Source: Lachnospiraceae bacterium (lineage in GTDB: Bacteria > Bacillota > Clostridia > Lachnospirales > Lachnospiraceae). Taken from it: a stretch of DNA of 64,000 nucleotides. The notes beneath the pieces were generated by a model. It saw nothing but the letters and a program-made list of their open reading frames with translations, had not been told where the DNA came from and did not search any database. A program made the position numbers and the translations under genes. Of the stretch, positions 24,703-35,503 are shown piece after piece (the first letter of the stretch is position 1; each line of letters opens with the position of its first letter). The DNA lies in NCBI GenBank assembly GCA_900771195.1, contig CAAGMZ010000026.1:18354-82353 (forward strand), in the 5' to 3' direction.

Positions 24703-25804
24703 TGAAAAGATTCAGAAAAAACAAAGGGAACCACTCATGCATATTGTAAAACGTGACGCTGTTCCTCTGGGAAAATCAATACTAATCAGACTTGCGGCTA
24801 TTTTGCTCTCTCTTATTGTATGCGCAGTGGTAATAATTTTAATCACCAGGTACAATCCCATTGAAGTGTATAAGGCGATTGTAAAAGGCGCGGTTGGTAC
24901 GCCGAGACGTGTATGGGCGACAATGAAGGAGACTTTTACACTGCTTCTTGTGGCGCTTGCACTTGTTCCGGCGTTTAAGATGAAATTCTGGAATATAGGA
25001 GCCGAGGGCCAGATGCTTGTGGGCGCTGTTGCGACGGCTACCATAATGATATATTTCGGGGACAAGCTTCCCGGCTGGCTTCTCATAATATGTATGGTTT
25101 CCGCAAGCCTTGTGGCCGGAATCATATGGGGCATAATACCGGCAGTGTTCAAAGCACGCTGGAATACCAACGAAACGCTTTTTACACTGATGCTCAACTA
25201 TGTGGCACTGCAGATAGTGAATCTCTGCATAACTTACTGGGAAAATCCGGCAGGTTCCAACAAAGTGGGGACAATCAATGCGGCCACTCAGAGCGGCTGG
25301 CTTTCCGAGACCTTCGGAACATACGGATGGCATATAATAGTTGCCGTTGCGGTAATGGTTTTGATGTTCATTTACATGAAATATAGCAAACAGGGCTATG
25401 AGATTGCGGTTGTAGGCGAAAGCGAAAACACGGCAAAATATGCCGGCATCAATGTCCGCAAGGTAATCATCAGGACCATGGCAATTTCCGGAGCCATTGC
25501 AGCGCTGGCAGGATTTCTTACCGTAAGCGGCGCGGACCACACAATCAAGGCCGAGACGGCAGGAGGACGCGGCTTTACCGCAATCATAGTCGCATGGCTT
25601 GCGCACCTCAATCCTTTTATGATGCTTATAATATCATTTTTCCTTACTTTCTTAAGCAAGGGTTCAGCGGAGATAGCAACCAAGTTCAACCTGAATGAGA
25701 GCTTTGCGGATGTAATAACGGGAATCATACTTTTCTTCATACTTGGCTGCGAATTTTTCATCAATTATCAGGTTAAGTTCAGAAAGAAAGGAGAAAAGGC
25801 ATGA
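24695..25804 (+). CDS. Nucleoside/purine ABC transporter permease 1
   Basis: The 369-residue membrane protein has about nine helices and belongs to the branched-chain/BMP permease family (BPD_transp_2). Supporting segments are KMKFWNIGAEGQMLVGA near residue 90 and the cytoplasmic EAA-like loop GESENTAKYAGINVRKV near 245. It corresponds to YufP-type subunits that form the channel with the second permease. The start overlaps the ATPase gene and the stop overlaps the next start (ATGA at 25801), so the membrane subunits are translationally coupled. Confidence 0.92.
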   Translation: MSDEKIQKKQREPLMHIVKRDAVPLGKSILIRLAAILLSLIVCAVVIILITRYNPIEVYKAIVKGAVGTPRRVWATMKETFTLLLVALALVPAFKMKFWNIGAEGQMLVGAVATATIMIYFGDKLPGWLLIICMVSASLVAGIIWGIIPAVFKARWNTNETLFTLMLNYVALQIVNLCITYWENPAGSNKVGTINAATQSGWLSETFGTYGWHIIVAVAVMVLMFIYMKYSKQGYEIAVVGESENTAKYAGINVRKVIIRTMAISGAIAALAGFLTVSGADHTIKAETAGGRGFTAIIVAWLAHLNPFMMLIISFFLTFLSKGSAEIATKFNLNESFADVITGIILFFILGCEFFINYQVKFRKKGEKA

Positions 25805-26781
25805 GTTATGTATTGATGTTTTTGCAGAAAGCAATAAACCAGGCATTGATAATGCTTTTTGGTGCAGACGGTGAGATACTTACGGAGAAGTCCGGAAATC
25901 TTAACCTGGGAGTCCCCGGAATTATGTATATGGGCGGTATCGGTGGTCTCATGGGAGCATTTCTTTATGAGAGCAAAGCGGCACACCCCAATGCCATTGC
26001 AGGACTTCTTATATCTCTTGCCTGTTCATTAGTGTGTTCGGGGCTTGCAGCATTGCTTTACAGCTTTCTTACCATATCACTCCGTGCCAACCAGAATGTA
26101 ACGGGACTTGCGCTTACAACATTTGGCATGGGCTTCGGTAACTTTTTCGGAGGTTCCCTTTCAAAGCTTGCCGGCGGTGTGGGACAAATTTCGGTTCCAA
26201 TCACATCAGGCGCTTATCAGGCAGCAATTCCGGGGCTTAAGGATATACCGGTTTTGGGAGACCTGTTTTTCAAAAGAGGATGGATGTTCTATCTGGCGCT
26301 TATAATTACTTTTGTTCTGGCGTATTTTCTTAAGAAGACAAGAAAAGGTCTTAACCTCCGTGCGGTCGGTGAGAATCCGGCAACTGCGGACGCTGCAGGC
26401 ATAAATGTTGAAAAATATAAATATATATCAACGGTCATCGGCGGCATGATCAGCGGTCTTGGCGGTCTGTATTTTATAATGGATTTCTCAGGCGGCACAT
26501 GGACCAACAACGGCCTCGGAGAAAACGGATGGCTCGCTGTTGCACTCGTTATTTTCGCAATGTGGAAGCCTCTCAATGCAATCTGGGGCTCGGTGGTATT
26601 CGGTGGTTTGTGCATACTTTTCCTGTACATCGGCGGACTTAATCCGCACACAACGCAGATAATAAAGATGCTTCCATACCTGATTACGATTATCGTGCTT
26701 GTGGTCACCAGCCTTCGTAAAAAGCGTGAACAACAGCCTCCGGCTCACCTGGGACTGCCATATTTCAGAGAAGAGCGATAA
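25801..26781 (+). CDS. Nucleoside/purine ABC transporter permease 2
   Basis: The 326-residue membrane protein is the second BPD_transp_2 permease (YufQ-like). It contains ILTEKSGNLNLGVPGIMYMGG near residue 23, matching the family pattern, and the coupling loop GENPATADAAGINVEKY near 197. It is coupled to the first permease by a 4-base overlap and is followed after 14 bases by xpt, so the same transcript carries uptake and salvage functions. Confidence 0.92.
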   Translation: MSYVLMFLQKAINQALIMLFGADGEILTEKSGNLNLGVPGIMYMGGIGGLMGAFLYESKAAHPNAIAGLLISLACSLVCSGLAALLYSFLTISLRANQNVTGLALTTFGMGFGNFFGGSLSKLAGGVGQISVPITSGAYQAAIPGLKDIPVLGDLFFKRGWMFYLALIITFVLAYFLKKTRKGLNLRAVGENPATADAAGINVEKYKYISTVIGGMISGLGGLYFIMDFSGGTWTNNGLGENGWLAVALVIFAMWKPLNAIWGSVVFGGLCILFLYIGGLNPHTTQIIKMLPYLITIIVLVVTSLRKKREQQPPAHLGLPYFREER

Positions 26782-26795
26782 GGAGATAACGGTTC

Positions 26796-27377
26796 ATGAA
26801 AATTTTAGAAGAGAGAATACAGAAGGACGGAGTCGTTAAAAAGGGAAATGTGCTTAAGGTCGACAGTTTTCTTAATCACCAGATGGATGTGAAGCTGTTC
26901 AGACAGATGGCTGAGGAATGGAAAAGGCTTTTTGCCGACAGACCGATTAACAAAATACTTACAATTGAAGCATCAGGCATAGGCATTGCGTGTATAGTTG
27001 CCGAATTGTTTGAGGTACCGGTTGTTTTTGCCAAAAAATCCCAGAGCATAAATCTCGACGGAGAAATGTACTCTGCCCAAATAGAGTCCTTTACGCATAA
27101 AAAGACATATGATGTGATTGTCAGCAAAAAGTTTCTCGGGCGGGAAGACCATGTGCTTGTGATAGATGATTTTCTTGCCAACGGATGTGCCATAAACGGA
27201 CTTCTTGAGATAATTGATGAGGCAGGGGCAACTGTTGAGGGTGTCGGAATAGCCATTGAAAAAGGATTTCAGCAGGGCGGAAAGCTGATTCGCGAAAGAG
27301 GCGTAAGGCTTGAATCTCTGGCAATAGTTGAAAGTATGAACGATGAGACGGGAGAAATAAAGTTCAGGGAGCAGTAA
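26796..27377 (+). CDS. xpt: Xanthine phosphoribosyltransferase
   Basis: The 193-residue cytoplasmic enzyme has the length of Bacillus Xpt. The phosphoribosyltransferase PRPP loop is VLVIDDFLANGCA near residues 124-136, and the N-terminal SFLNHQMD segment is typical of Xpt. It converts xanthine and PRPP to XMP, with guanine possible in some members. It ends the BMP transporter operon, giving the strongest hint that the transporter carries purine bases or nucleosides. The stop lies nine bases before structured repeat A. Confidence 0.95.
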   Translation: MKILEERIQKDGVVKKGNVLKVDSFLNHQMDVKLFRQMAEEWKRLFADRPINKILTIEASGIGIACIVAELFEVPVVFAKKSQSINLDGEMYSAQIESFTHKKTYDVIVSKKFLGREDHVLVIDDFLANGCAINGLLEIIDEAGATVEGVGIAIEKGFQQGGKLIRERGVRLESLAIVESMNDETGEIKFREQ

Positions 27378-27386
27378 CATAATGCA

Positions 27387-27511
27387 GGGCCGGAAAGTAT
27401 TTTGGCGTCGGGTCTGTGGCAGTCGGTACTTAGCGAGCGTATTTTGCTCGCTTTGTACCGTTACTGACACAGTGAGCGGGAGCGCCCGACCGCAAAAATA
27501 CTTTCCGGCCC
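27387..27511. repeat. Large structured palindromic element, copy A
   Basis: The 125-base element fills the gap between the convergent xpt and tex genes. A perfect 17-bp outer helix pairs 27387-27403 with 27495-27511. Inside are GTCGGG/CCCGAC, CTGTG/CACAG, CAGT/ACTG, CGGTAC (27424-27429)/GTACCG (27455-27460), and a terminal helix AGCGAGC/GCTCGCT with loop GTATTTT. A side hairpin GC-GGGA-GC with a GNRA loop lies at about 27476-27483. Copies B and C share the loops and helix positions but not the helix sequences. It can terminate transcripts from both sides. Confidence 0.85.
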
Positions 27512-27512
27512 T

Positions 27513-29660
<2,148 letters not shown>

Positions 29661-29837
29661 TTTGATATGTCCTTTCTGATAATGATTAATTACAGTATAC
29701 TGTATTTTGTGGTAAAATGCACCAAAAATAATGCACCGAAATATTGAAAAAAGGATTAGAAGTGTGGTATTATATATGTAATTATAATTGTTGAGAAGAT
29801 CGTGTACATAGGGTAACATTATTGGTGAGGTGAATAC

Positions 29838-32444
29838 ATGAAGAAAAATGGTAAAAAACAGATTGATTTAGGGCAGCTTAAGTTTTGGAAAAAGACAGGC
29901 TCAGGCAAAAAGTCAGCCCCCAAAACGATTGAAGCTGCTTCCGAAAAACTGAACGAAGCGACTGCCGATAATGTGGTTGTTAGTGATGCGGCTACCGATA
30001 ATGCGGTTGCTAATAATGTTGCTGTTAATAATACTGCTGACAGTAATGCTGCTGTTAAGAAGACCGTTGAGAAGAGAGCTGAGAAGAAGGCTGAGAAGAA
30101 AGCGGCCGGCAGGGAGAAAGCCGATAAGGTGAAAGTCGACAAGGTGAAAGTCGATAAGGTGAAAGTCGACAAGAAAACTCCTGATAAAAAGGCAGCTGAG
30201 AAGAAGAAAGCCGACAGGAAGACAGCAGAGAAAAAACCTGCAGCGAAGAAACCCGCTGTCAGGAATCATACCGGAAAGTCAATAAAAGAGGCAGTTGTCA
30301 AATTTTTTGGAAAGTTGAAGAAGCTGTTCAATAATCCGAATAAAAAGGCTAATGCCAAACCGAAAAAGGTATCTGCCAGAAGAGTGAAGAGAAATGGCAA
30401 GATTTTCTATTCCCTTATTGTCGGATTCCTGATACCGGTATGTATGATTGTGTTACTCGGTGTTGTTTCTTATACCGTAGCGTCCAAGAACATAACAAAG
30501 CAGTATGAGAATTCGATAACAAGCAGCCTTGAGACTGTCAGTGAATATGTTTCTCTTCTTTTTAAGAATGTAGAGAATAAGGCAACGGAAATTGTAACCA
30601 ATGAGAGCGTATCCAAATACTATGACAAATACGCTTCTTCGCAGGATTCGGAAGCCATGCAGTATTCCAGGGATACCAATAAGGTGCTGATTTCCGCTAA
30701 GGGAACCTGTGACTATATCTACAGCTTCAATATTTTTTCTGCTAAGGGCGGAAATCTGACCTCCACATCAGGAAAGCTGGGAGCGGAAGTTTACGAGGAA
30801 TTTCTTGCAAGCGGTGAGGCTCAGAATATTACAAGAGGAAAGGGAGCATGGACCGGATACCACAACTATCTTGACGGAAAGACCGGAACCAACAACAGTA
30901 ACTATGCACTTTCCTACACGAGAATGCTTGCAATGGGTGACGGATATCTTACTCTGGATATCCAGACCGCGTCCATTACAGACGTACTTGCAAAATTGAA
31001 CATGGGAGACGGTTCGATTGTCGGAATAGTTGCAGGTGACGGCAGAGAGATACTGTGTGCAGAGGAAGGCGTTCTTTCCAACCTTGGTGACGGTGACTCT
31101 GTTTTCTGGGAAAAGGAGTATTTCGAAAACATAAGGTCTGCCGAAGACATAGGAAGCGGGTATATTAAGTTTAACGGAGATAAATATCTCTTCTCACATA
31201 TTCCTGTGGGAAGCACCGGAATAATGATATGCGCATTGGTGCCCAAGGCAACCATTATGTCTGCCGCAGCAACGATTCGTAACATAACAATTATTATTGT
31301 TCTCGTGGCAAGCGCTCTTGCACTTGTTGTCGGAGCAATGCTCGCAAGAGGAATAAGTAAGGAAGTAACATCACTTACGAATTCAATGAAAAAGGTTGCA
31401 GAAGGTGACCTTACAGTCAAGTTCCTGTCGAAGAGAAATGACGAATTCGGACTTCTGGCTGACGGCATGACCCAGATGCTCTCCAGTATCAGGGAACTCT
31501 TTGGCACGGTTCATTCATTTAGCGGCAAGGTTAATAATTCGTCTGAGGGCGTACTTACAACCACCGAGCAGATGAACGATTCCATGGGACAGGTTAACCG
31601 TGCGATGGAAGAGGTTGCAAAGGGAGTAATGCAGCAGGCGTGCGATGCTGAAGTCGGATTAAATAAAGTTTCGGCATTCTCTGACAAGCTTAATGAAATA
31701 TATGACGGAACAAAGGAAATAGAGAAGAATTCAGAGCTTGCAATGAATTCGGTCAGCGATGGCGAGCATAAGATAGCAGAGCTTAATGACAAGACCAAGA
31801 TAACAGGGGAGATGACCAGAGAACTTGCCAACAATATTAAAGAGGTTGAGATTTGCTCGAAGGATATCGGAAGCATCATTGAGACTATCCAGGAGATAGC
31901 GGAGCAGACCAACCTGCTGTCATTGAATGCTTCAATCGAGGCTGCCAGAGCCGGTCAGGCAGGCCGCGGATTTGCCGTGGTTGCGGAAGAAATCCGAAAG
32001 CTTGCTGATCAGTCCAAAAAAGCAGGTGTAAGAATTCAGCAAATCATCGACAATATTAAGCACACTACCATAATGACAGCTGAATGTGCTAAGAACACCG
32101 AATCTTACATAAACCAGCAGACAGAGTCAATAGACAGCACTGTTTCCGTATTCCAGCAGATATCCGGAAATGTGCAGGATATGGTTAAGTCACTCCAGAA
32201 GATGATAGAAAGCATGTCGGAAATGATGGTTGATAAGGATGATGTGCTTGTGGCCATCAGAAGCATTGCTGCTGTATCACAGCAGGCATCTGCAGCCTCA
32301 GAGGAAGTAATGGCAACGGTTACCAATCAGCTGGAAGACGCTGAGCATCTTACATCTGAGGCGGAGGAACTTCGAAATGGAGTTGAACAGCTGAATGATG
32401 CAATGAAAAGATTTGTTGTTGAAGAAAAATGTCCCGGGGAATAA
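29838..32444 (+). CDS. Methyl-accepting chemotaxis protein with long basic N-terminal extension
   Basis: The 868-residue protein has a normal chemoreceptor body: TM1 at about 190-215, an extracellular sensor domain to about 475, TM2 (ITIIIVLVASALALVVGAML), HAMP, and a signalling domain with the hairpin tip EIAEQTNLLSLNASIEAARA near residue 695. What is odd is the first 188 residues, which precede TM1 and should be cytoplasmic. They are low-complexity: an Asn/Ala/Val part (40-72) and then a Lys/Ala/Asp part with KVDKVKVDKV repeats, resembling the tails of basic nucleic-acid or polymer-binding proteins. GAGGTG precedes ATG 29838. No chemotaxis genes are adjacent. Confidence 0.92.
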   Translation: MKKNGKKQIDLGQLKFWKKTGSGKKSAPKTIEAASEKLNEATADNVVVSDAATDNAVANNVAVNNTADSNAAVKKTVEKRAEKKAEKKAAGREKADKVKVDKVKVDKVKVDKKTPDKKAAEKKKADRKTAEKKPAAKKPAVRNHTGKSIKEAVVKFFGKLKKLFNNPNKKANAKPKKVSARRVKRNGKIFYSLIVGFLIPVCMIVLLGVVSYTVASKNITKQYENSITSSLETVSEYVSLLFKNVENKATEIVTNESVSKYYDKYASSQDSEAMQYSRDTNKVLISAKGTCDYIYSFNIFSAKGGNLTSTSGKLGAEVYEEFLASGEAQNITRGKGAWTGYHNYLDGKTGTNNSNYALSYTRMLAMGDGYLTLDIQTASITDVLAKLNMGDGSIVGIVAGDGREILCAEEGVLSNLGDGDSVFWEKEYFENIRSAEDIGSGYIKFNGDKYLFSHIPVGSTGIMICALVPKATIMSAAATIRNITIIIVLVASALALVVGAMLARGISKEVTSLTNSMKKVAEGDLTVKFLSKRNDEFGLLADGMTQMLSSIRELFGTVHSFSGKVNNSSEGVLTTTEQMNDSMGQVNRAMEEVAKGVMQQACDAEVGLNKVSAFSDKLNEIYDGTKEIEKNSELAMNSVSDGEHKIAELNDKTKITGEMTRELANNIKEVEICSKDIGSIIETIQEIAEQTNLLSLNASIEAARAGQAGRGFAVVAEEIRKLADQSKKAGVRIQQIIDNIKHTTIMTAECAKNTESYINQQTESIDSTVSVFQQISGNVQDMVKSLQKMIESMSEMMVDKDDVLVAIRSIAAVSQQASAASEEVMATVTNQLEDAEHLTSEAEELRNGVEQLNDAMKRFVVEEKCPGE
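30123..30173 (+). repeat. 15-bp tandem repeat in the chemoreceptor N-terminus
   Basis: Three and a partial fourth copy of GAYAAGGTGAAAGTC encode the D-K-V-K-V units of the basic extension. Copies alternate only in GAT versus GAC, suggesting recent expansion. Confidence 0.8.
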
Positions 32445-32456
32445 TCCCCCGGGACA
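32430..32456 (-). terminator. Terminator hairpin between convergent chemoreceptor and mecA genes
   Basis: GTCCCGGGG-AATAAT-CCCCCGGGAC forms a strong hairpin that includes the chemoreceptor stop codon. On the minus strand it is followed by ATTTTTC, so it can end the mecA transcript. Confidence 0.65.
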
Positions 32457-32463
32457 ATGATAA

Positions 32464-33237
32464 TCAATAATTTGCCAGAATTTGTACGGCGTTATCACGG
32501 GCAATTGTGCGGCTGTGTTCAAAAAGATAGGACATGGTTGCATAATTGCTCTTTTCTTTGGTGCCGTATTCGGAAAGAACATTGCAGACTTTGAGGAAAT
32601 CTTCGTTGGACAGGCTGTCATTGCATACAGACAGAAGATATTTTCCGTTTTCACATTTAAAGAGTCTGCTCGTTCCGGTATAATAACCTGAAATGCTTGA
32701 TGCGGCTTCTGAGGCCTCATGCCACTCCGAAAAAGAATAAAACTTCGTAGTAACGGACCGCTCCGACTCAGTTACCGTCCCGTCTGACACCTCAGCAGCA
32801 TTCAGGGTGTCCTTCATAGGTATGAAATTGTCGGAACCGGAATCCTTGTGTGAATCCGAAGCATCCGTGCATTGGTCGAGAAGAGCGTCTAAATCCATTA
32901 CATCGTCATCGTCTTCGTCATCACATTCATCATCATAATCCTCATCTGCAGCCGGTGCAAATTGGGAAAATCTTGTATCAAGCTCCTCGGGGTCCTCAAC
33001 CTTGGTGATGATGAGTACAAGGCAGTCCGAAGATACAGGAATGGCCTCTATCATCAGTGGTATGTCATCGGCTTCAAATCCAAACTGATGGGAAGCCTGC
33101 TCAATCATATCATGAAAAAGAAGCTTAGCCTTTTCGGTTCCGTAGGCAAGCTCGCTTAACTTAATTTCTCTTGAAACAAGGTCGGAATGGTTGAGAGTAC
33201 AGCGAATCTGAGTGTCGCTTATTTTTTCTATTTTCAT
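32464..33237 (-). CDS. mecA: Adaptor protein MecA
   Basis: From ATG 33237 the protein has 257 residues. It opens MKIEKISDTQIRCTLN, the typical MecA N-terminus that binds client proteins. A very acidic linker (DDECDDEDDDDVMDLD) follows, then a C-terminal alpha/beta domain that binds ClpC. MecA delivers specific substrates to the ClpCP protease and in Bacillus controls competence. The 44 codons upstream in the same frame lack homology and a proper ribosome site; the chosen start has only a weak GGGATG. Transcribed leftwards and convergent with the chemoreceptor gene. Confidence 0.88.
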   Translation of the reverse strand: MKIEKISDTQIRCTLNHSDLVSREIKLSELAYGTEKAKLLFHDMIEQASHQFGFEADDIPLMIEAIPVSSDCLVLIITKVEDPEELDTRFSQFAPAADEDYDDECDDEDDDDVMDLDALLDQCTDASDSHKDSGSDNFIPMKDTLNAAEVSDGTVTESERSVTTKFYSFSEWHEASEAASSISGYYTGTSRLFKCENGKYLLSVCNDSLSNEDFLKVCNVLSEYGTKEKSNYATMSYLFEHSRTIARDNAVQILANY

Positions 33238-33349
33238 ATAATCACATCCCATCTTAAAATCTTCATCACAGCTTCTGATATTTACAGTATTAGTATACTG
33301 CAAATGTTTTACTAATGTAAATATTGAGAATTGATATTTGAAAGGAAAA

Positions 33350-33622
33350 TTATGTCGTCTTTTCTTCAATTACATGAATTTCCAGATAGTCAAAATCAAT
33401 GTTTTCAATAAAATTATCCTGATAAAATCTGACTTTATCAAACTGCTTAAAATCTCGGACATTTGATTCGAGCCAGATAGGAACGCCTATGTTGAACTTG
33501 TAACAGCATTCCTCAAGAGCGGAGAATATCATTTTGGTCCGGGTACGGTCATCATCGTATTTTATGACACAGTCAGTAACCAGATGATTATCTTTGAATA
33601 TCTTGCACCACATTCTGAACAT
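33350..33622 (-). CDS. Small conserved-type hypothetical protein
   Basis: The 90-residue protein starts at ATG 33622 after a GTGAGGT site; a second ATG three codons later is possible. It is not recognised. It reads as a compact alpha/beta protein with charged helices (DDDRTRTKMIFSALEECCYKF) and alternating strands, ends in EEKTT, and has no signal peptide or membrane segment. Codon use matches the neighbours and there is no overlap with another gene, so it is probably real. It lies 113 bases upstream of mecA on the same strand, possibly in one transcript. Confidence 0.7.
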   Translation of the reverse strand: MFRMWCKIFKDNHLVTDCVIKYDDDRTRTKMIFSALEECCYKFNIGVPIWLESNVRDFKQFDKVRFYQDNFIENIDFDYLEIHVIEEKTT

Positions 33623-33783
33623 AGGCTGACCTCACGGGATTTTTTACAATGATACCACATGCCTGAAATTTTGAGAAGTCCCTAATTTTATGTGTATATA
33701 ATACAATAGTACATTATTTTTCTTGTTTTTTTGGCAGACCGGTATCATAATATAGTTTAATAACGCTTCGGGAGGAAATATTT

Positions 33784-34296
33784 ATGGAAGGACCCTGTCG
33801 CAGGGAAAAAATAATTGAGCTACTCAGAAAAAGCGGCGAGCCGGTTTCGGGTTCAGCTCTTGCGGATGCTCTTGGCGTAAGCCGCCAGGTAGTAGTGCAG
33901 GATATTGCGCTTCTTCGGGCGGTTGATAAAAACATAATCTCAACCAATAAGGGATACATGTTTTTTGCCCCGGATTCAGGGAAAAGCACAAGGGTTTTCT
34001 GCGTGCGTCATGATGATGACGGGATAGAAGATGAACTTAACACGATTGTCGATAACGGCGGACATGCGCTGGATGTGATTGTAGAGCACGATGTTTACGG
34101 CACAATAACCGCAGATTTGAGAATCAGGACAAGACATGACGTTAAGGACTTTATAAAAAAATTAAAGGGCAACCAGTCGAGACCCTTGAGCACTGTGACC
34201 GGGGGAATTCATTATCATACGGTAGAGGCTGATACAAAAGAGCAGCTTGACAATATAGAAAAAGAGTTGTCTGAAAAAGGATACTTGATTTCATGA
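33784..34296 (+). CDS. niaR: NiaR-type transcriptional repressor of niacin metabolism (HTH + 3H domain)
   Basis: The 170-residue protein has an N-terminal HTH_11 winged helix (VSGSALADALGVSRQVVVQDI) and a C-terminal 3H domain with the conserved histidines, seen in HDVYGTI (about 101) and GGIHYHTV (about 139-146). This is the NiaR/YrxA arrangement. NiaR binds nicotinic acid as co-repressor and controls NAD synthesis and niacin uptake genes. GGAGG precedes ATG 33784. The gene lies 64 bases before an orphan PTS-EIIC-like transporter, which suggests a regulated niacin-related target. Confidence 0.9.
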   Translation: MEGPCRREKIIELLRKSGEPVSGSALADALGVSRQVVVQDIALLRAVDKNIISTNKGYMFFAPDSGKSTRVFCVRHDDDGIEDELNTIVDNGGHALDVIVEHDVYGTITADLRIRTRHDVKDFIKKLKGNQSRPLSTVTGGIHYHTVEADTKEQLDNIEKELSEKGYLIS

Positions 34297-34360
34297 GACT
34301 TAGGTGTTACACTGTGATTGACTGACAAGACAGTTGACAAGACAATGAATGGAGAATGAA

Positions 34361-35419
34361 ATGAAAAAATATTTACACAGAGTATTTATTGACGGATTTA
34401 GCGGGATGGCACTCGGACTTTTTGCCACGCTTATAATCGGAACGATAGTGGGGCAGGTGGCGAATTTTGTGCCCGGCAAAGTAGGACTTTATATGATGTA
34501 TGCCAGCAATGTGGCCAAGAGTCTTATGGGCGCAGGAATAGGAGTCGGCGTTGCCAGCAAATATAAAGAGGGGCCGTTAGTGACGGTTTCTGCCGCTGTT
34601 GTCGGAATGATAGGTGCTTTTCCTACGGCGTTTACGGCCGGCACGGCTGAACTCATAGCGGAAATTTCACTTGGGAAACCGGGAAATCCGCTCAGTGCTT
34701 TTGTGGCAGCATATGTGGCAATCGAGGTAGGACATCTGATATCCGGCAAGACACCTGTAGATATTATTGTAACACCGCTTCTTTGCCTGACGGCAGGCTC
34801 GTTGGTGGCATTTCTGGTCGGACCGTACATAAATATTTTTACCAACTGGCTCGGAGGACTGATAACAATCAATGTTGAACAGCATCCGCTTATCGGTGGA
34901 ATGATTGTATCGGCACTTATGGGAATGTTCCTGACACTGCCTATAAGCTCTGCGGCAATCGGAGTTGTTCTCGGACTTGACGGACTTGCGGCGGGCGCTG
35001 CGACTATAGGCTGCTGCTGTCAGATGGTGGGATTTGCCGTTATGAGCTATAAAGAAAATAAAATGGGCGGACTTATATCACAGGGAATCGGAACGTCCAT
35101 GCTCCAGATGCCCAATATCATTAAGAATCCGAGAGTCTGGATACCACCAATTCTCTCAAGCATTATCCTGGCACCGCTTTCAACGATGGTGTTCAAGATG
35201 CACAGCAACGCCGTGGGTTCGGGAATGGGTACATCAGGACTTATTGGACAGTTTTCAGCATACGGCGTTATGGTGAGCGAAGGTATGAAGCCTGTTCTGG
35301 CACTTGGGGAAATTGCACTGATGCATTTTGTGCTTCCCGCTGTCATAACCTTCCTGATTTCAAAGGGAATGAGGAAGGCCGGCTGGATTAAAGACGGAGA
35401 TTTGAAGCTTGAAGTGTAG
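34361..35419 (+). CDS. Orphan PTS EIIC-like membrane transporter (PTS_EIIC_2 family)
   Basis: The 352-residue protein has about nine to ten hydrophobic helices rich in glycine, matching the PTS_EIIC_2 group of EIIC-like proteins. ATG 34361 with GGAG six bases upstream is favoured over ATG 34349. No EIIA or EIIB domain or gene is nearby, so phosphotransfer-coupled sugar import is not assured. The immediately upstream gene is the niacin-responsive repressor NiaR. A role in uptake of nicotinate or a related compound is an inference from this adjacency only. Confidence 0.75.
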   Translation: MKKYLHRVFIDGFSGMALGLFATLIIGTIVGQVANFVPGKVGLYMMYASNVAKSLMGAGIGVGVASKYKEGPLVTVSAAVVGMIGAFPTAFTAGTAELIAEISLGKPGNPLSAFVAAYVAIEVGHLISGKTPVDIIVTPLLCLTAGSLVAFLVGPYINIFTNWLGGLITINVEQHPLIGGMIVSALMGMFLTLPISSAAIGVVLGLDGLAAGAATIGCCCQMVGFAVMSYKENKMGGLISQGIGTSMLQMPNIIKNPRVWIPPILSSIILAPLSTMVFKMHSNAVGSGMGTSGLIGQFSAYGVMVSEGMKPVLALGEIALMHFVLPAVITFLISKGMRKAGWIKDGDLKLEV

Positions 35420-35503
35420 GTGACATTATTTACACTTGTAGATAACATTAAAATGAATTATAATAAGGCTGTGAACATCATGATAAGGTCAGGAGGGATT
35501 GCC

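Noticed and set aside
29661..29819. N-terminal hydrophobic extension of Tex
   Set aside because: No ribosome site and no similarity to Tex; TTG 29660 with AAAGGA gives the normal N-terminus.
35420..35503. Upstream start of the coiled-coil membrane protein
   Set aside because: Covers a TATAAT promoter element and lacks a ribosome site; GTG 35504 has AGGAGG at good distance.
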